From NCBI RefSeq assembly GCF_011947195.1, contig NZ_JAATVY010000001.1, positions 310,001 through 374,000 on the forward strand: a stretch of 64,000 bases of DNA, given 5' to 3'. The notes beneath the pieces were generated by a model. The model did no database searches. It was not told the DNA's origin and saw only the letters and a program-made list of their open reading frames with translations. The position numbers were made by a program, and so were the translations under genes. Below, in pieces: positions 43,400-53,151 of this stretch. How positions within the stretch are numbered: position 1 is the first letter of the stretch; each line of letters begins with the position of its first letter. Source of the stretch: Planosporangium thailandense (GTDB taxonomy: Bacteria; Actinomycetota; Actinomycetes; Mycobacteriales; Micromonosporaceae).

Positions 43400-45876
43400 A
43401 GGCCGACCCTTTCCACATGCGCGGTACGGGCGTCCTTGCGCACCTCGAACCGCACGGGGATCCGCTCGGCGAGGGCGGTGACGTGGGTGACCACGCCGAC
43501 CATGCGCTCGCCGCGGGCGGCGAGGTTCTCCAGGGTCGCGGTGACCGTGTCGAGGGTCGCGGCGTCGAGCGTGCCGAAGCCCTCGTCGAGCACGATCGAC
43601 TCCAGGCTCGCCGACGCGGTCGACAGGCCGGCGAGCTGCTCGGACAGCGCGAGCGCCAACGCCAGCGAGGCCTGGAACGTCTCGCCGCCGCTCAGTGTCC
43701 GGACCGCGCGGCGCAGCCCGGCGTCGTGGTGGTCGACGACGAAGAACTCGCCCTTGTCGTGGCCCAGGTCGTACTGTCCGGCCGACAGCTCCCGCAGGAT
43801 CTGGGAGGCCCCGGTGACCAGCGAGTCGAGGGCCTCCTCGAGCAGCCAGCGCTCGAAGTTGTTGGCTCGCAGGTGGGTGGCGAGGGCCTTGGCGACCTGC
43901 GCCTCTCGTTCGTGCGTGGCGCGCTGCTCGCGCAGCCGGTCGGCCTGGGCGCGCCGCTCCTCGACCCGACGCAGTTCCGCCTGCGCCCGTTCCAGGGCCA
44001 CGGCGGCCGACCGGGCCGGGTCGTCGCCGGGCGTGCCGGAGCCGGCCGCCGTGAAGAGGGCCGCGATCCGGTCCCGGACGGCGTCCGCCGCGCCTGAGGC
44101 GTCGGCCACCGACGCGGCGACCTCCTCGCGGGTACCGCGCCGGGTCAGCAGCTCGGCGGCGGTCCAGTCGGCCAGCGCGGTCCACGCGCCGGCCAGGTCG
44201 TCGCGGTCGGCCGGGGGCGGGCCCAGCCGGGCCAGGTCGTCGCGTACCCGGTCGAAGTCGCGCCAGCCCGCGCGCACCTTCTCCTCGGCCCGCCCGGCGG
44301 CGGCGACCGCGGCGCGGTGCTCCTCGCGGGCGGCCCGTACCGCGGCGGTGGCCTCGTCGAGGTTGCGGGCGGCGGCGGCGATGCCGGCCAGGTCCCGTTC
44401 GATCGCGGCGGGCTCCGGGGCGTCGGCGAGCCGGCCGTCGAGGTCGGCCAGGCGGCCGGCGAGCTGCTCGGCCTGGGCGCGGGCGGCCGTGAGGGTACGG
44501 TCTAGGTCGCGGACGGCGCTGTCGCACTTCTTGACCCGCTCGTCGGCGTCGTTCTTGGCCTTGCGGGCCTTCTGACCGGCGGCCTTCGCCGCGTCGACCG
44601 CCGAACCCGCACCGGCGATCTTCGGCAGCTTCGCGACGTTCTGCTCGCAGACCGGGCAGGCGTCACCGACGCGCAGGTGCGGCCGCAGCGCGGCGGCGGC
44701 GTCGGCGGTCTGCGCCGCCTCGTACGCTTCGAACGCCGCGTCCAGCGCCGCCTGCGCCTCGGCCGCCTGCCGGCGCGCCTCCTCCAGGGCGGTGACCGCC
44801 CGGTCGTGCTCGGCCTGCGCGCCCGCGACCGCGCCGGCGAGCCGTTCGGCCTCGCGTCCCAGCCGCGCCCGCTCGGCGTGCGCGTCCAGCAGGCGTCGCA
44901 GCGCCGCCTCGTCGCCGGCGGCGGCGAGCTCGCCGCGCAGCTTCTCCTCGCGCTCCTCGGCGGCGGTGACCGCCTCGGCGGCCCCGGTCACCGCCGCGCG
45001 GGCGGCCGTGGCCGCGTCGGCGACGCTCGCGATGCCCGCCGGGATCCGCACCCGGGCGAGCTTGTCGATCTCGGCGTCCAGCGCGGTGAGGGTCTCCCGC
45101 GCGGCGAGCGCGTCGCGGCGCGCCCGGTCCAGCTCCGGCATCAGGGCGTCGACGTCGGACGCGAGGGTACGCAGCACCCCGACGCGGGCCTCGGCGGCGT
45201 GCAGCGCGGCGTCGTCGGCGTCGGTGAGCCCGGCCAGCAGCCCGTCGCAGGCCTTGATCTGCGCCTCGGCTGCCGCCGCTTCGGCGTTCGCCCGCTCCCG
45301 GATCTGGCCGTACACGTCCAGCCCGAGCAGGTTGACCAGGATCTTCTGCCGCTCGGCCGGTTTGGCGTGCAGGAACGCGGCGAAGTCGCCCTGCGGCAGA
45401 ACGACGCACTTGGTGAACTGCTCGTACGGCAGTCCGATGATCTCCTGTACCGCGTCGTCCACTTCGGACGGGTTACCGGCGACCACGTCGCCCAGGTCCT
45501 CGGCCGACAGGCCGCTGTCGAAGCGGGTCAGGTCGAAGCCGGCCGGCAGTTGCTCCATCGCCGCGCCCTTGGTGGCGACGTTGCCCTTGCCGTCGCGGCG
45601 GATCACCCGGGTCAGGACGAAGCGCCGGCCCGCCGACTCGAAGACCAGCCGTACCCGCGCCTCGGTGCACGACGGGGCGAGCGCGTTGGCGATGGCGCGC
45701 CGGTCACCCCAGCGCGGCACGGTGCCGTAGAGGGCGAAGCAGATCGCGTCGAGGATCGTCGACTTGCCGGAGCCGGTCGGGCCGACCAGGGCGAAGAAGT
45801 CCGCGTCGGTGAAGTCGACCGTGGTGGGCTCCCGGAAGACGGTGAACCCGGCGAGGTCGAGCCGTAGCGGACGCAT
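43396..45876 (-). CDS. sbcC: SbcC/Rad50-type ATPase
   Basis: 826-residue SMC-like protein. Walker A is GPTGSGKS (32-39), with the Q-loop region FVLPQGDFAAFLHAKPAER. Two long Ala/Glu/Arg-rich coiled coils flank a zinc hook CPVC at 407-410. The C-terminal half carries the signature region LSGGETFQASLALALALSE and Walker B ESIVLDEGFGTLD. Partner of SbcD in trimming DNA ends and cutting hairpins. ATG at 45876 overlaps the sbcD stop by one base (TAATG). Shorter than E. coli SbcC, as is normal for actinobacteria. Confidence 0.95.
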   Translation of the reverse strand: MRPLRLDLAGFTVFREPTTVDFTDADFFALVGPTGSGKSTILDAICFALYGTVPRWGDRRAIANALAPSCTEARVRLVFESAGRRFVLTRVIRRDGKGNVATKGAAMEQLPAGFDLTRFDSGLSAEDLGDVVAGNPSEVDDAVQEIIGLPYEQFTKCVVLPQGDFAAFLHAKPAERQKILVNLLGLDVYGQIRERANAEAAAAEAQIKACDGLLAGLTDADDAALHAAEARVGVLRTLASDVDALMPELDRARRDALAARETLTALDAEIDKLARVRIPAGIASVADAATAARAAVTGAAEAVTAAEEREEKLRGELAAAGDEAALRRLLDAHAERARLGREAERLAGAVAGAQAEHDRAVTALEEARRQAAEAQAALDAAFEAYEAAQTADAAAALRPHLRVGDACPVCEQNVAKLPKIAGAGSAVDAAKAAGQKARKAKNDADERVKKCDSAVRDLDRTLTAARAQAEQLAGRLADLDGRLADAPEPAAIERDLAGIAAAARNLDEATAAVRAAREEHRAAVAAAGRAEEKVRAGWRDFDRVRDDLARLGPPPADRDDLAGAWTALADWTAAELLTRRGTREEVAASVADASGAADAVRDRIAALFTAAGSGTPGDDPARSAAVALERAQAELRRVEERRAQADRLREQRATHEREAQVAKALATHLRANNFERWLLEEALDSLVTGASQILRELSAGQYDLGHDKGEFFVVDHHDAGLRRAVRTLSGGETFQASLALALALSEQLAGLSTASASLESIVLDEGFGTLDAATLDTVTATLENLAARGERMVGVVTHVTALAERIPVRFEVRKDARTAHVERVGL

Positions 45877-47018
45877 TACTTGACCACCTCTTCGTGCAAC
45901 CGGTGGAACAGTGCCACCGTCGGTTCGTCGACGTGCCCCTTCTGGGCAAGGTAGTCGGCGAACAGCTCGCCGGGCGAGCGGCCGGAGCGCTGGATCCGGG
46001 GCCGGGCGGCGCCGGCCTCCGGCAGCAGTTTCGGATCGATACGGACCTCGAGCGCGCGGGGGAGCAGCGCCTGCACCTCTTCGCGCAGGCCGGCGCGCGG
46101 CGGCTCGGAGACGTACACCCGCAGCCACGCGTCGCCGGGGTCGAGCGTCGACAACTGCTCCAGCGTGCCGCGTACGGTCCGCAGCGGAGTCGGCCCCTCG
46201 ATGACCACCTCGCGAACCTTCGCCGTGGTCGTGGCGGTCACGTCGACGATCGACACCGAGGAGACGTTCTCCTCCTCGCCGAAGTCGATGGCGAGCGGGC
46301 TGCCGCAGTAGCGCACCGGCGCCGGGCCGGGGACCTGCTGGGCGCGGTGCAGGTGGCCGAGGGCCACGTAGTGCGCGCTCGAGGGGAAGACCGTCGACGG
46401 TACGGCGTACCCCATGATCGTGTGGGCCTCGCGCTCACCGCCGCCCATCGTCGCCCCGACGACGGTGAGGTGGGAGGTGATGAGGTTGACGGTGTCCGCG
46501 CCGAACCCCTCGGCGAGCCGGGCGATCAGGCGCGCCACGTGGTCGGCGTACGTCTGGGTCGCCTCGGCGGCGGTCAGCTCGAACAGTTCGCCCGCGCGGA
46601 CGGCGTACCGCTGGGACAGGAACGGCAGCGCGACCAGCCGCCACTCCTCGCCGTCGCGGGTATGTCCGGTGACGAAGTGGTCGGCCGGCCCCCGGACCGC
46701 CCCGCGCAGCGTGATGCCGGCGGCCTCGGCCCAGCTGCGCAGCGCGTCCAGGGCCGGGCCGTTGTCGTGGTTGCCGCCGATCGCGACCACTTCGGCGCCG
46801 GTACGCCGCAGCGCGGTCAGCGCGCGCGTGACGATCCGGGTCGCGTCGGCGGTGGGCGTGGCGGTGTCGTACAGGTCGCCGGCGACGAGCACCAGGTCGG
46901 GGCGCTCCGCCTGGGCGACCTCCACCACCTTCGTGAGCGCCTTGAGCTGGTCGTCGAGGCGGGACTGTCCCTTGAGGACCTTCCCGACGTGCCAGTCGGA
47001 GGTGTGCAGGATCTTCAC
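45876..47018 (-). CDS. sbcD: SbcD/Mre11-type nuclease
   Basis: 380-residue metallophosphoesterase nuclease. The five phosphoesterase motifs are seen: TSDWHVGK, VLVAGDLYDTA, GGNHDNG, NLITSHLTVVG and ALGHLHRAQQ. The C-terminal capping domain follows (about 275-380) and ends HRLHEEVVK. Works with SbcC as an ATP-dependent endo/exonuclease. GTG at 47018 lies 12 bp after the herA stop; the stop overlaps the sbcC ATG. All five genes of the operon run on the minus strand. Confidence 0.95.
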   Translation of the reverse strand: MKILHTSDWHVGKVLKGQSRLDDQLKALTKVVEVAQAERPDLVLVAGDLYDTATPTADATRIVTRALTALRRTGAEVVAIGGNHDNGPALDALRSWAEAAGITLRGAVRGPADHFVTGHTRDGEEWRLVALPFLSQRYAVRAGELFELTAAEATQTYADHVARLIARLAEGFGADTVNLITSHLTVVGATMGGGEREAHTIMGYAVPSTVFPSSAHYVALGHLHRAQQVPGPAPVRYCGSPLAIDFGEEENVSSVSIVDVTATTTAKVREVVIEGPTPLRTVRGTLEQLSTLDPGDAWLRVYVSEPPRAGLREEVQALLPRALEVRIDPKLLPEAGAARPRIQRSGRSPGELFADYLAQKGHVDEPTVALFHRLHEEVVK

Positions 47019-47030
47019 CGGTCGACCTCT

Positions 47031-48788
<1,758 letters not shown>

Positions 48789-48964
48789 GCCGACCCCTCT
48801 CTGCCGCCCTACCTCTGGGCATCCTGCCCCACGGATGGCACGCATGTTCGTACACCACGCCCGATCCGGTGACGAGTCACGGGATCGAATCGGGTCAAAA
48901 GATACCTGTACGGAAATAGGGGGCCGGCTCACCGGAAGGTTAGCGGTCCCCGACCGGACGGCCC

Positions 48965-49702
48965 TCAGCGGGCGTATCGCAGGAGGAGCATGTCATCCTC
49001 GGCGAGGATGTGGCGCAGCCCCAGCCGGCGCGGCGCCGGGCTCGCCAACCCGGCGGTGATCCGGCCCGGCCCGGCACCGGCGAGCAGCGGAGACACCGTC
49101 AGGCAGAAGTCGTCGACCAGGTCGGCCGCGGTGAGGCCGCCGAGCAGCTGCGGGCCGCCCTCGCACAGCAGCTGCGTCAGCCCCCGCTCGTGCAGCGCCG
49201 CGCGGGCCGCCGCCAGGTCGACGTCCCCGTCCCCGCAGACGATGACCTCCGCCACCTCCGCCAGCGACTTGCGTACCGACGGCGGCGACGCCTCGCAGGT
49301 GACCACGTACGGCCGGGTGGGGGCCTCGGTCAGCGCCGGGAGCGCCGGCCCGAGGCCGAGCGAGCGGGACACGGCCACCAGCGGCATGTGCTCGGCGAGC
49401 CCGTGGTCGCGCCGCCAGGCCCGCGCCCGCTCGTCCAGGACGATCGCGCCGTACCCCTCGTGACGCAGCGTGCCGGCCGCCACGATCAGCGCGTCGCACA
49501 CCATCCGGAGCAGGTCGAACACGCGCTTGTCGGCGGGGCTGGAGAGCCCTTCGGAGTACCCCGCCAGGGTGACCGCGCCGTCGAGGCTGGTGACGAAGTT
49601 GACCCGCAGGCAGCGCCGGGACCGGTCCGCCGGGGCGTACAGGTCGACCAGGGTCGCGTCGTCGAGCGGGGTGGGGTCGGGCTCGGGAAAGATCCGGTGC
49701 AC
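48965..49702 (-). CDS. RibD C-terminal-domain reductase (pyrimidine reductase family)
   Basis: 245-residue protein with the dihydrofolate-reductase-like fold of RibD. Family segments are VNFVTSLDGAVTLAGYSEGLSS (substrate loop), DALIVAAGTLRHEGYG (NADPH loop) and LLCEGGPQLLGGLTAADLVDDFCLTVSPLL. Such stand-alone proteins in actinobacteria are annotated as pyrimidine reductases; the real substrate in this genome is unproven because no deaminase domain or rib operon is present. GTG at 49702 with GGGGAG upstream, 1 bp after the stop of the tiny Cys-rich gene. Confidence 0.85.
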   Translation of the reverse strand: MHRIFPEPDPTPLDDATLVDLYAPADRSRRCLRVNFVTSLDGAVTLAGYSEGLSSPADKRVFDLLRMVCDALIVAAGTLRHEGYGAIVLDERARAWRRDHGLAEHMPLVAVSRSLGLGPALPALTEAPTRPYVVTCEASPPSVRKSLAEVAEVIVCGDGDVDLAAARAALHERGLTQLLCEGGPQLLGGLTAADLVDDFCLTVSPLLAGAGPGRITAGLASPAPRRLGLRHILAEDDMLLLRYAR

Positions 49703-49703
49703 G

Positions 49704-49871
49704 CTACTCCCCGGCCGGGCCGGTGACCGGCGGCTTGGGTGCGGGAGGGCGGTGCTGGCAGTCGCACCACGAGCCACCACGACACTCGTCGTGGCGCTGG
49801 TCGCGACAGGCGTGGCAGATCACCTCCCCAGCGTGCGTCAGGGGCGGGTCGGGGTCAACAATGGGCGGCAC
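49704..49871 (-). CDS. tiny Cys/His-rich (zinc-ribbon-like) protein
   Basis: 55-codon open frame that ends 1 bp before the reductase start. The central part, ICHACRDQRHDECRGGSW then CDCQH, holds five cysteines and three histidines in a spacing (C-x2-C...C...C-x-C) that could bind zinc, and the tail is Pro/Lys-rich. Start GTG at 49871 would give MPPIVDPDPPLTHAGEV; an internal GTG at 49823 is possible but sits directly on GGGGAG. The start codon faces that of the divergent pRiA4b gene with almost no space. Confidence 0.6.
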   Translation of the reverse strand: MPPIVDPDPPLTHAGEVICHACRDQRHDECRGGSWCDCQHRPPAPKPPVTGPAGE

Positions 49872-50418
49872 GATGGCCCGGCGAGTGTTCCAGCTGCGCG
49901 TGACCCTCGATGACGTGGCGCCCCTGGTCTGGCGCCAGGTTCTGGTGCCGGCCGCCTACACCCTCGACCGGGTGCACCGGGTGATCCAGCTCGCCATGGG
50001 CTGGGAGGACTGCCACCTGCACTCGTTCGAGATCGACGGCGTGCAGTACGGCGAGCCCGACCCGGACGAGGGGCTCCCGCTGCTCGACGAACTGGACTAC
50101 CGCCTCGACGAGGTGGCCGGGCCGGGCGCCCGGATGTGCTACGTGTACGACTTCGGCGCCTGGTGGGAACACGAGGTGGCGGTCGAGGACGTGCGGGCCG
50201 CCGATCCGCTCACGCGGTACCCGGTCTGCGTGGCGGGGGAGCGGGCCTGCCCGCCCGAGGACGTCGGGGGCCCTGAGGGGTACGCGGAGTTCATGACCGC
50301 CATCGGCGATCCGGCGCATCCCCGGCACATCGCGATGTGGGACTGGATCGGGCGCCCGTACGACCCGGCGGAGTTCCACGCCGACCGGGTCACCACCCTG
50401 CTGCGCCGCCTCACCTGA
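49861..50418 (+). CDS. plasmid pRiA4b ORF-3 family protein
   Basis: 185-residue protein of a widespread family of unknown function. Diagnostic segments: FQLRVTLDDVAPLVWRQVLV, LDRVHRVIQLAMGWEDCHLHSF, FEIDGVQYGEP, YDFGAWWEHEVAVE, PVCVAGERACPPEDVGGPEGY and HIAMWDWIGRPYDPAEF. Conserved Trp, His and Cys positions suggest ligand or metal binding. The start is either ATG at 49861 (GGGG 6 bp upstream) or ATG at 49873. Divergent from the tiny Cys-rich gene. Not evidence of a plasmid here; the family is common on chromosomes. Confidence 0.85.
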   Translation: MGGTMARRVFQLRVTLDDVAPLVWRQVLVPAAYTLDRVHRVIQLAMGWEDCHLHSFEIDGVQYGEPDPDEGLPLLDELDYRLDEVAGPGARMCYVYDFGAWWEHEVAVEDVRAADPLTRYPVCVAGERACPPEDVGGPEGYAEFMTAIGDPAHPRHIAMWDWIGRPYDPAEFHADRVTTLLRRLT

Positions 50419-50450
50419 AGCCGCGTCGGCGCGGTTGAACGGCCGGCTTT

Positions 50451-50488
50451 CGGGAAAGTCGCGCCTGTCACGGCTGTCAGGTTTCCCG
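50451..50488. other. inverted repeat before the ACT-domain genes
   Basis: CGGGAAA (50451-50457) pairs with TTTCCCG (50482-50488), with an inner CCTG/CAGG pair. It lies 33 bp after the pRiA4b stop and 85 bp before the first ACT gene. It could end the upstream transcript or act in the leader of the next; no T-run is seen. Confidence 0.4.
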
Positions 50489-50572
50489 GGGTCGATACCG
50501 TCACGCAACGACCCGGAAACGTGCCTTGAGCACTCTCGTACGCAAGCCGTGAAGACGACGAGCGGAGGACGG

Positions 50573-51265
50573 GTGTTGCTGCGACTACGGGTGAACCTGC
50601 CGGACCGGCCCGGCTCGCTGGGGCAGGTGGCACGGATCTTGGGCGTCGTCGGCGCGGACATCGTCCAGGTGGTCGTGCTCGAGCGGGTGGCGGGCCGGGC
50701 CGTCGACGACTTCACGGTGGTCTGGCCGGCCGCCGCCCCGGTGGACCGGGTGGTGGCCGGCCTGGCGGCGGTTCCGGGCGTACGCGTCGACGGTGCGTGG
50801 CGGGCCACCGAGCTGCCGGATCCGTCCGGCCGCGAGGTCGCGATCGTCGGGCAGGTCGCCGCCAACCCGGGGTACGGGCTGTCCACGCTCGTGGACGCGG
50901 CGCCGGGGGTGTGCGCCGCAGACTGGGCGGCGGTGCTGTCCGTACCCCGGGACTGGGCCTCGGGCGCCGGTCCGGCGCCGGACGTGCTGTGCGCCAGTTG
51001 GCGGGCGCCGCAGGTGCCGCGCATCCCGGACATCGCGCCGCTGCGCCCGCGTGCGATGAGCACGTCCGGGGGCGAGCACCTCGCGGTGGCGCCGTTCCAG
51101 CGGGGCGGTCTGGTCCTCGCGGTGGCGCGGGGCCGCGGCGGCGGGGAGCCCGGCCTGTGCCCGCCGCCGTTTCACCGGGGCGAGGTGGATCGGCTCGCTC
51201 AGCTCGTCGAGGCGGTCGCCGCCGTGCTCGGCGACCGGCTGGCCACGCAGGGCCTCGCGGCCTGA
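50573..51265 (+). CDS. ACT-domain protein
   Basis: 230-residue protein. It starts with an ACT domain (about 1-75, LRVNLPDRPGSLGQVARILGVVGADIVQVVVLE) whose DRPGSL turn is the usual amino-acid-binding site. The rest (about 80-230) is unassigned but has the layout of a GAF-like sensor part (LAVAPFQRGGLVLAVARG, EVDRLAQLVEAVAAVL). GTG at 50573 follows GGAGG; GTG at 50549 and TTG at 50576 are alternatives. Followed 31 bp later by a second ACT protein. No biosynthetic enzyme is next to them. Confidence 0.78.
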   Translation: MLLRLRVNLPDRPGSLGQVARILGVVGADIVQVVVLERVAGRAVDDFTVVWPAAAPVDRVVAGLAAVPGVRVDGAWRATELPDPSGREVAIVGQVAANPGYGLSTLVDAAPGVCAADWAAVLSVPRDWASGAGPAPDVLCASWRAPQVPRIPDIAPLRPRAMSTSGGEHLAVAPFQRGGLVLAVARGRGGGEPGLCPPPFHRGEVDRLAQLVEAVAAVLGDRLATQGLAA

Positions 51266-51296
51266 GCTAACGAAAGGCAGAAAAGGGGAGACAAGC

Positions 51297-51818
51297 ATGG
51301 CACTGTGGCGGGTCCGGGCGACCGTGGACGACCGGCCGGGCTATCTCGCGGTGCTCGCCGCGAGCCTGGCGCTGAAGTCGGTCAACATCGTCGCCGTCCA
51401 GGTGCACTCGACCGAGGCGGGTGCCGTCGACGACTTCCTCGTCGAGGCGCCGGAGTCGCTGACCGCGGAGGCGCTCGTCGAGGCGATCCGACGGGGGCGG
51501 GGCCGGGACCCGTGGGTGTGCCGCGCGAACGCGCGGGTGCTGGTCGATGAGCCGACCCGGGTGCTGGGTCTCGCGGCGACCGTGGCGATCGACCCGGCGG
51601 GGCTGGAGTCGGCGCTCAGCGCGCTGCTCGGTGGCTGCGAGGTCACCCGTGGCGGCGCGGACGACCGGCCCGGGCTCACGCCCGGCGTGCTGGTCGTCGC
51701 GGATCCGGACGGCGGCCTGCTGGTGGCGCGCCGGGACGAGCCCGCCTTCACCCCGGCCGAGTACGCCCGGGCGCAGGCGCTCGTGCAGGTCGCGGTGGCC
51801 GCCACCGCCTACGCCTGA
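51297..51818 (+). CDS. second ACT-domain protein, shorter paralogue
   Basis: 173-residue protein with the same layout: ACT domain at 1-70 (WRVRATVDDRPGYLAVLAASLALKSVNIVAVQVH) and a C-terminal part ending VLVVADPDGGLLVARRDEPAFTPAEYARAQALVQVAVAA, which corresponds to the end of the first protein. It is probably an old tandem duplicate. ATG at 51297 with GGGGAGA upstream. The pair may be allosteric sensors of an amino acid acting on a distant enzyme; this is inference. Confidence 0.8.
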   Translation: MALWRVRATVDDRPGYLAVLAASLALKSVNIVAVQVHSTEAGAVDDFLVEAPESLTAEALVEAIRRGRGRDPWVCRANARVLVDEPTRVLGLAATVAIDPAGLESALSALLGGCEVTRGGADDRPGLTPGVLVVADPDGGLLVARRDEPAFTPAEYARAQALVQVAVAATAYA

Positions 51819-51852
51819 CCGTCGCCCCCCAGACGGACATTCATATGTAGTA

Positions 51853-51868
51853 TGGCAACATGTTGCCA
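51853..51868. promoter_or_regulatory. perfect 16-bp palindrome upstream of cydA
   Basis: TGGCAACATGTTGCCA, flanked by GTAG and CTAC that extend the symmetry, 23 bp before the cydA ATG. It overlaps an ATGT-N9-ACAT pattern (51845-51861) close to known PadR sites. AT-rich for this genome. A repressor site for the oxidase operon is likely; the regulator is not proven. Confidence 0.55.
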
Positions 51869-51891
51869 CGCTACCCGGTGATTGTCGTCTG

Positions 51892-53151
51892 ATGGGCGCG
51901 GCTGGCCCCGCGCGGCTGGAGTTCGCGCTCACCGCCTCGGTCCACTTCCTGTTCGTGCTGCTCACGCTCGGTCTGGTCACGCTCGTCGCGATCATGCAGA
52001 CGCGGTACGCCCGCACCGGCGACGCCGAGCTGGGCCGCATGACCCGGTTCTGGGGCCTGCTGTACGTGATCAACTACGCTGTCGGCATCGCCACCGGGCT
52101 GGTGATGGAGTTCCAGTTCGGACTCAACTGGCGGAACCTGGGCGGCGCCTTCGGCGACGTGTTCGGCGCGCCGCTGGCCATGGAGACCATCGTCGCGTTC
52201 GTCGCCGAGTCGACGCTGCTCGGAATGTGGATCTTCGGCTGGGGGCACCTCGGCCGCCGCCTCCACACCGCCCTGATCTGGGGAGTCGCGCTCACCGCGT
52301 ACCTGTCGGCCGGCTGGGTCCTGGTCTCCAACGCGTTCCTGCAGCACCCGGTCGGGTACGCGGTCGGACCCGACGGAGTCGCGCGGCTCACCTCGTTCGC
52401 CGCGCTGCTGGGCAACCCCACGCTGGGCCTGGCGCTCGGGCACGTGGTCACGGCCGGGCTGCTGACCGGCGGCGTGTTCGTCGCCGGGGTGAGCGCCTGG
52501 CACCTGCGCCGCCGCCCGGACGACCCGCTGTTTCGTCGGTCCCTGCGGTACGGCCTGCGCACCGCGGTGGGCGGTGGCCTGTTCGTGGTGGCGTTCGGCG
52601 GGCCGCAATACGCGGTGATAGACGCCCTGCAGCCGGCGAAGCTCGCCACCGGGGCGCGGCTGGCGAACCTGCAGGCCGACCTGGCCGCCCGGTTCGGTCC
52701 GGGAGACTACGCGCCGCCGGCCTGGATCCAGCACGCTCGCGACCTGATGATGGAGCTCTGGCTGCTGCTCTTCGCGCTCGCGGTCGTCGCCGCGCTGGTG
52801 CTGCGCCGCCGCGCCCTCGACCGGCCCGGCAGCCGGGCGCTGCTGCGCGCGCTCGTCTGGGCGATGCCGCTGCCGTTCGTCGCGGCCGTCTGCGGCTGGC
52901 TCTTCCGGGAGGTCGGGCGCCAGCCCTGGGTCGTGTACGGCCTCCTGCGGACCTCCGACGCCGCCTCCCCGATGAGCGCGGGCGCGCTGGCCGCGTCGCT
53001 GGCGGTGTTCGGGGCGCTGGTGGCCGGCCTCGCCGTCACCGACTGGTGGCTGCTGGCCAGGTACGCCCGACGTGGCCCCGGCGACGAGTTCCTCCCCGAC
53101 CCGGGGCCGGTCGGCGCCGACCCGGTGGCCTTCTCGGCGGCGGAGGCGTGA
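51892..53151 (+). CDS. cydA: cytochrome bd ubiquinol oxidase subunit I
   Basis: 419-residue membrane subunit of the high-affinity terminal oxidase, which takes electrons from quinol and reduces oxygen to water. Conserved: His near residue 18 in ASVHFLFV (heme b595 ligand in the family), GLVMEFQFGLNW, FVAESTLLGMWIFGW, and the quinol-site motif GRQPWVVYGLLRT. The periplasmic Q-loop is short, the actinobacterial/Gram-positive form. ATG at 51892; a palindrome lies just upstream. One-base overlap with cydB. Confidence 0.95.
   Translation: MGAAGPARLEFALTASVHFLFVLLTLGLVTLVAIMQTRYARTGDAELGRMTRFWGLLYVINYAVGIATGLVMEFQFGLNWRNLGGAFGDVFGAPLAMETIVAFVAESTLLGMWIFGWGHLGRRLHTALIWGVALTAYLSAGWVLVSNAFLQHPVGYAVGPDGVARLTSFAALLGNPTLGLALGHVVTAGLLTGGVFVAGVSAWHLRRRPDDPLFRRSLRYGLRTAVGGGLFVVAFGGPQYAVIDALQPAKLATGARLANLQADLAARFGPGDYAPPAWIQHARDLMMELWLLLFALAVVAALVLRRRALDRPGSRALLRALVWAMPLPFVAAVCGWLFREVGRQPWVVYGLLRTSDAASPMSAGALAASLAVFGALVAGLAVTDWWLLARYARRGPGDEFLPDPGPVGADPVAFSAAEA

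Noticed and set aside
49861-50418. Plasmid origin suggested by the pRiA4b family name
   Set aside because: The family is common on actinobacterial chromosomes and the flanking genes are core metabolism.
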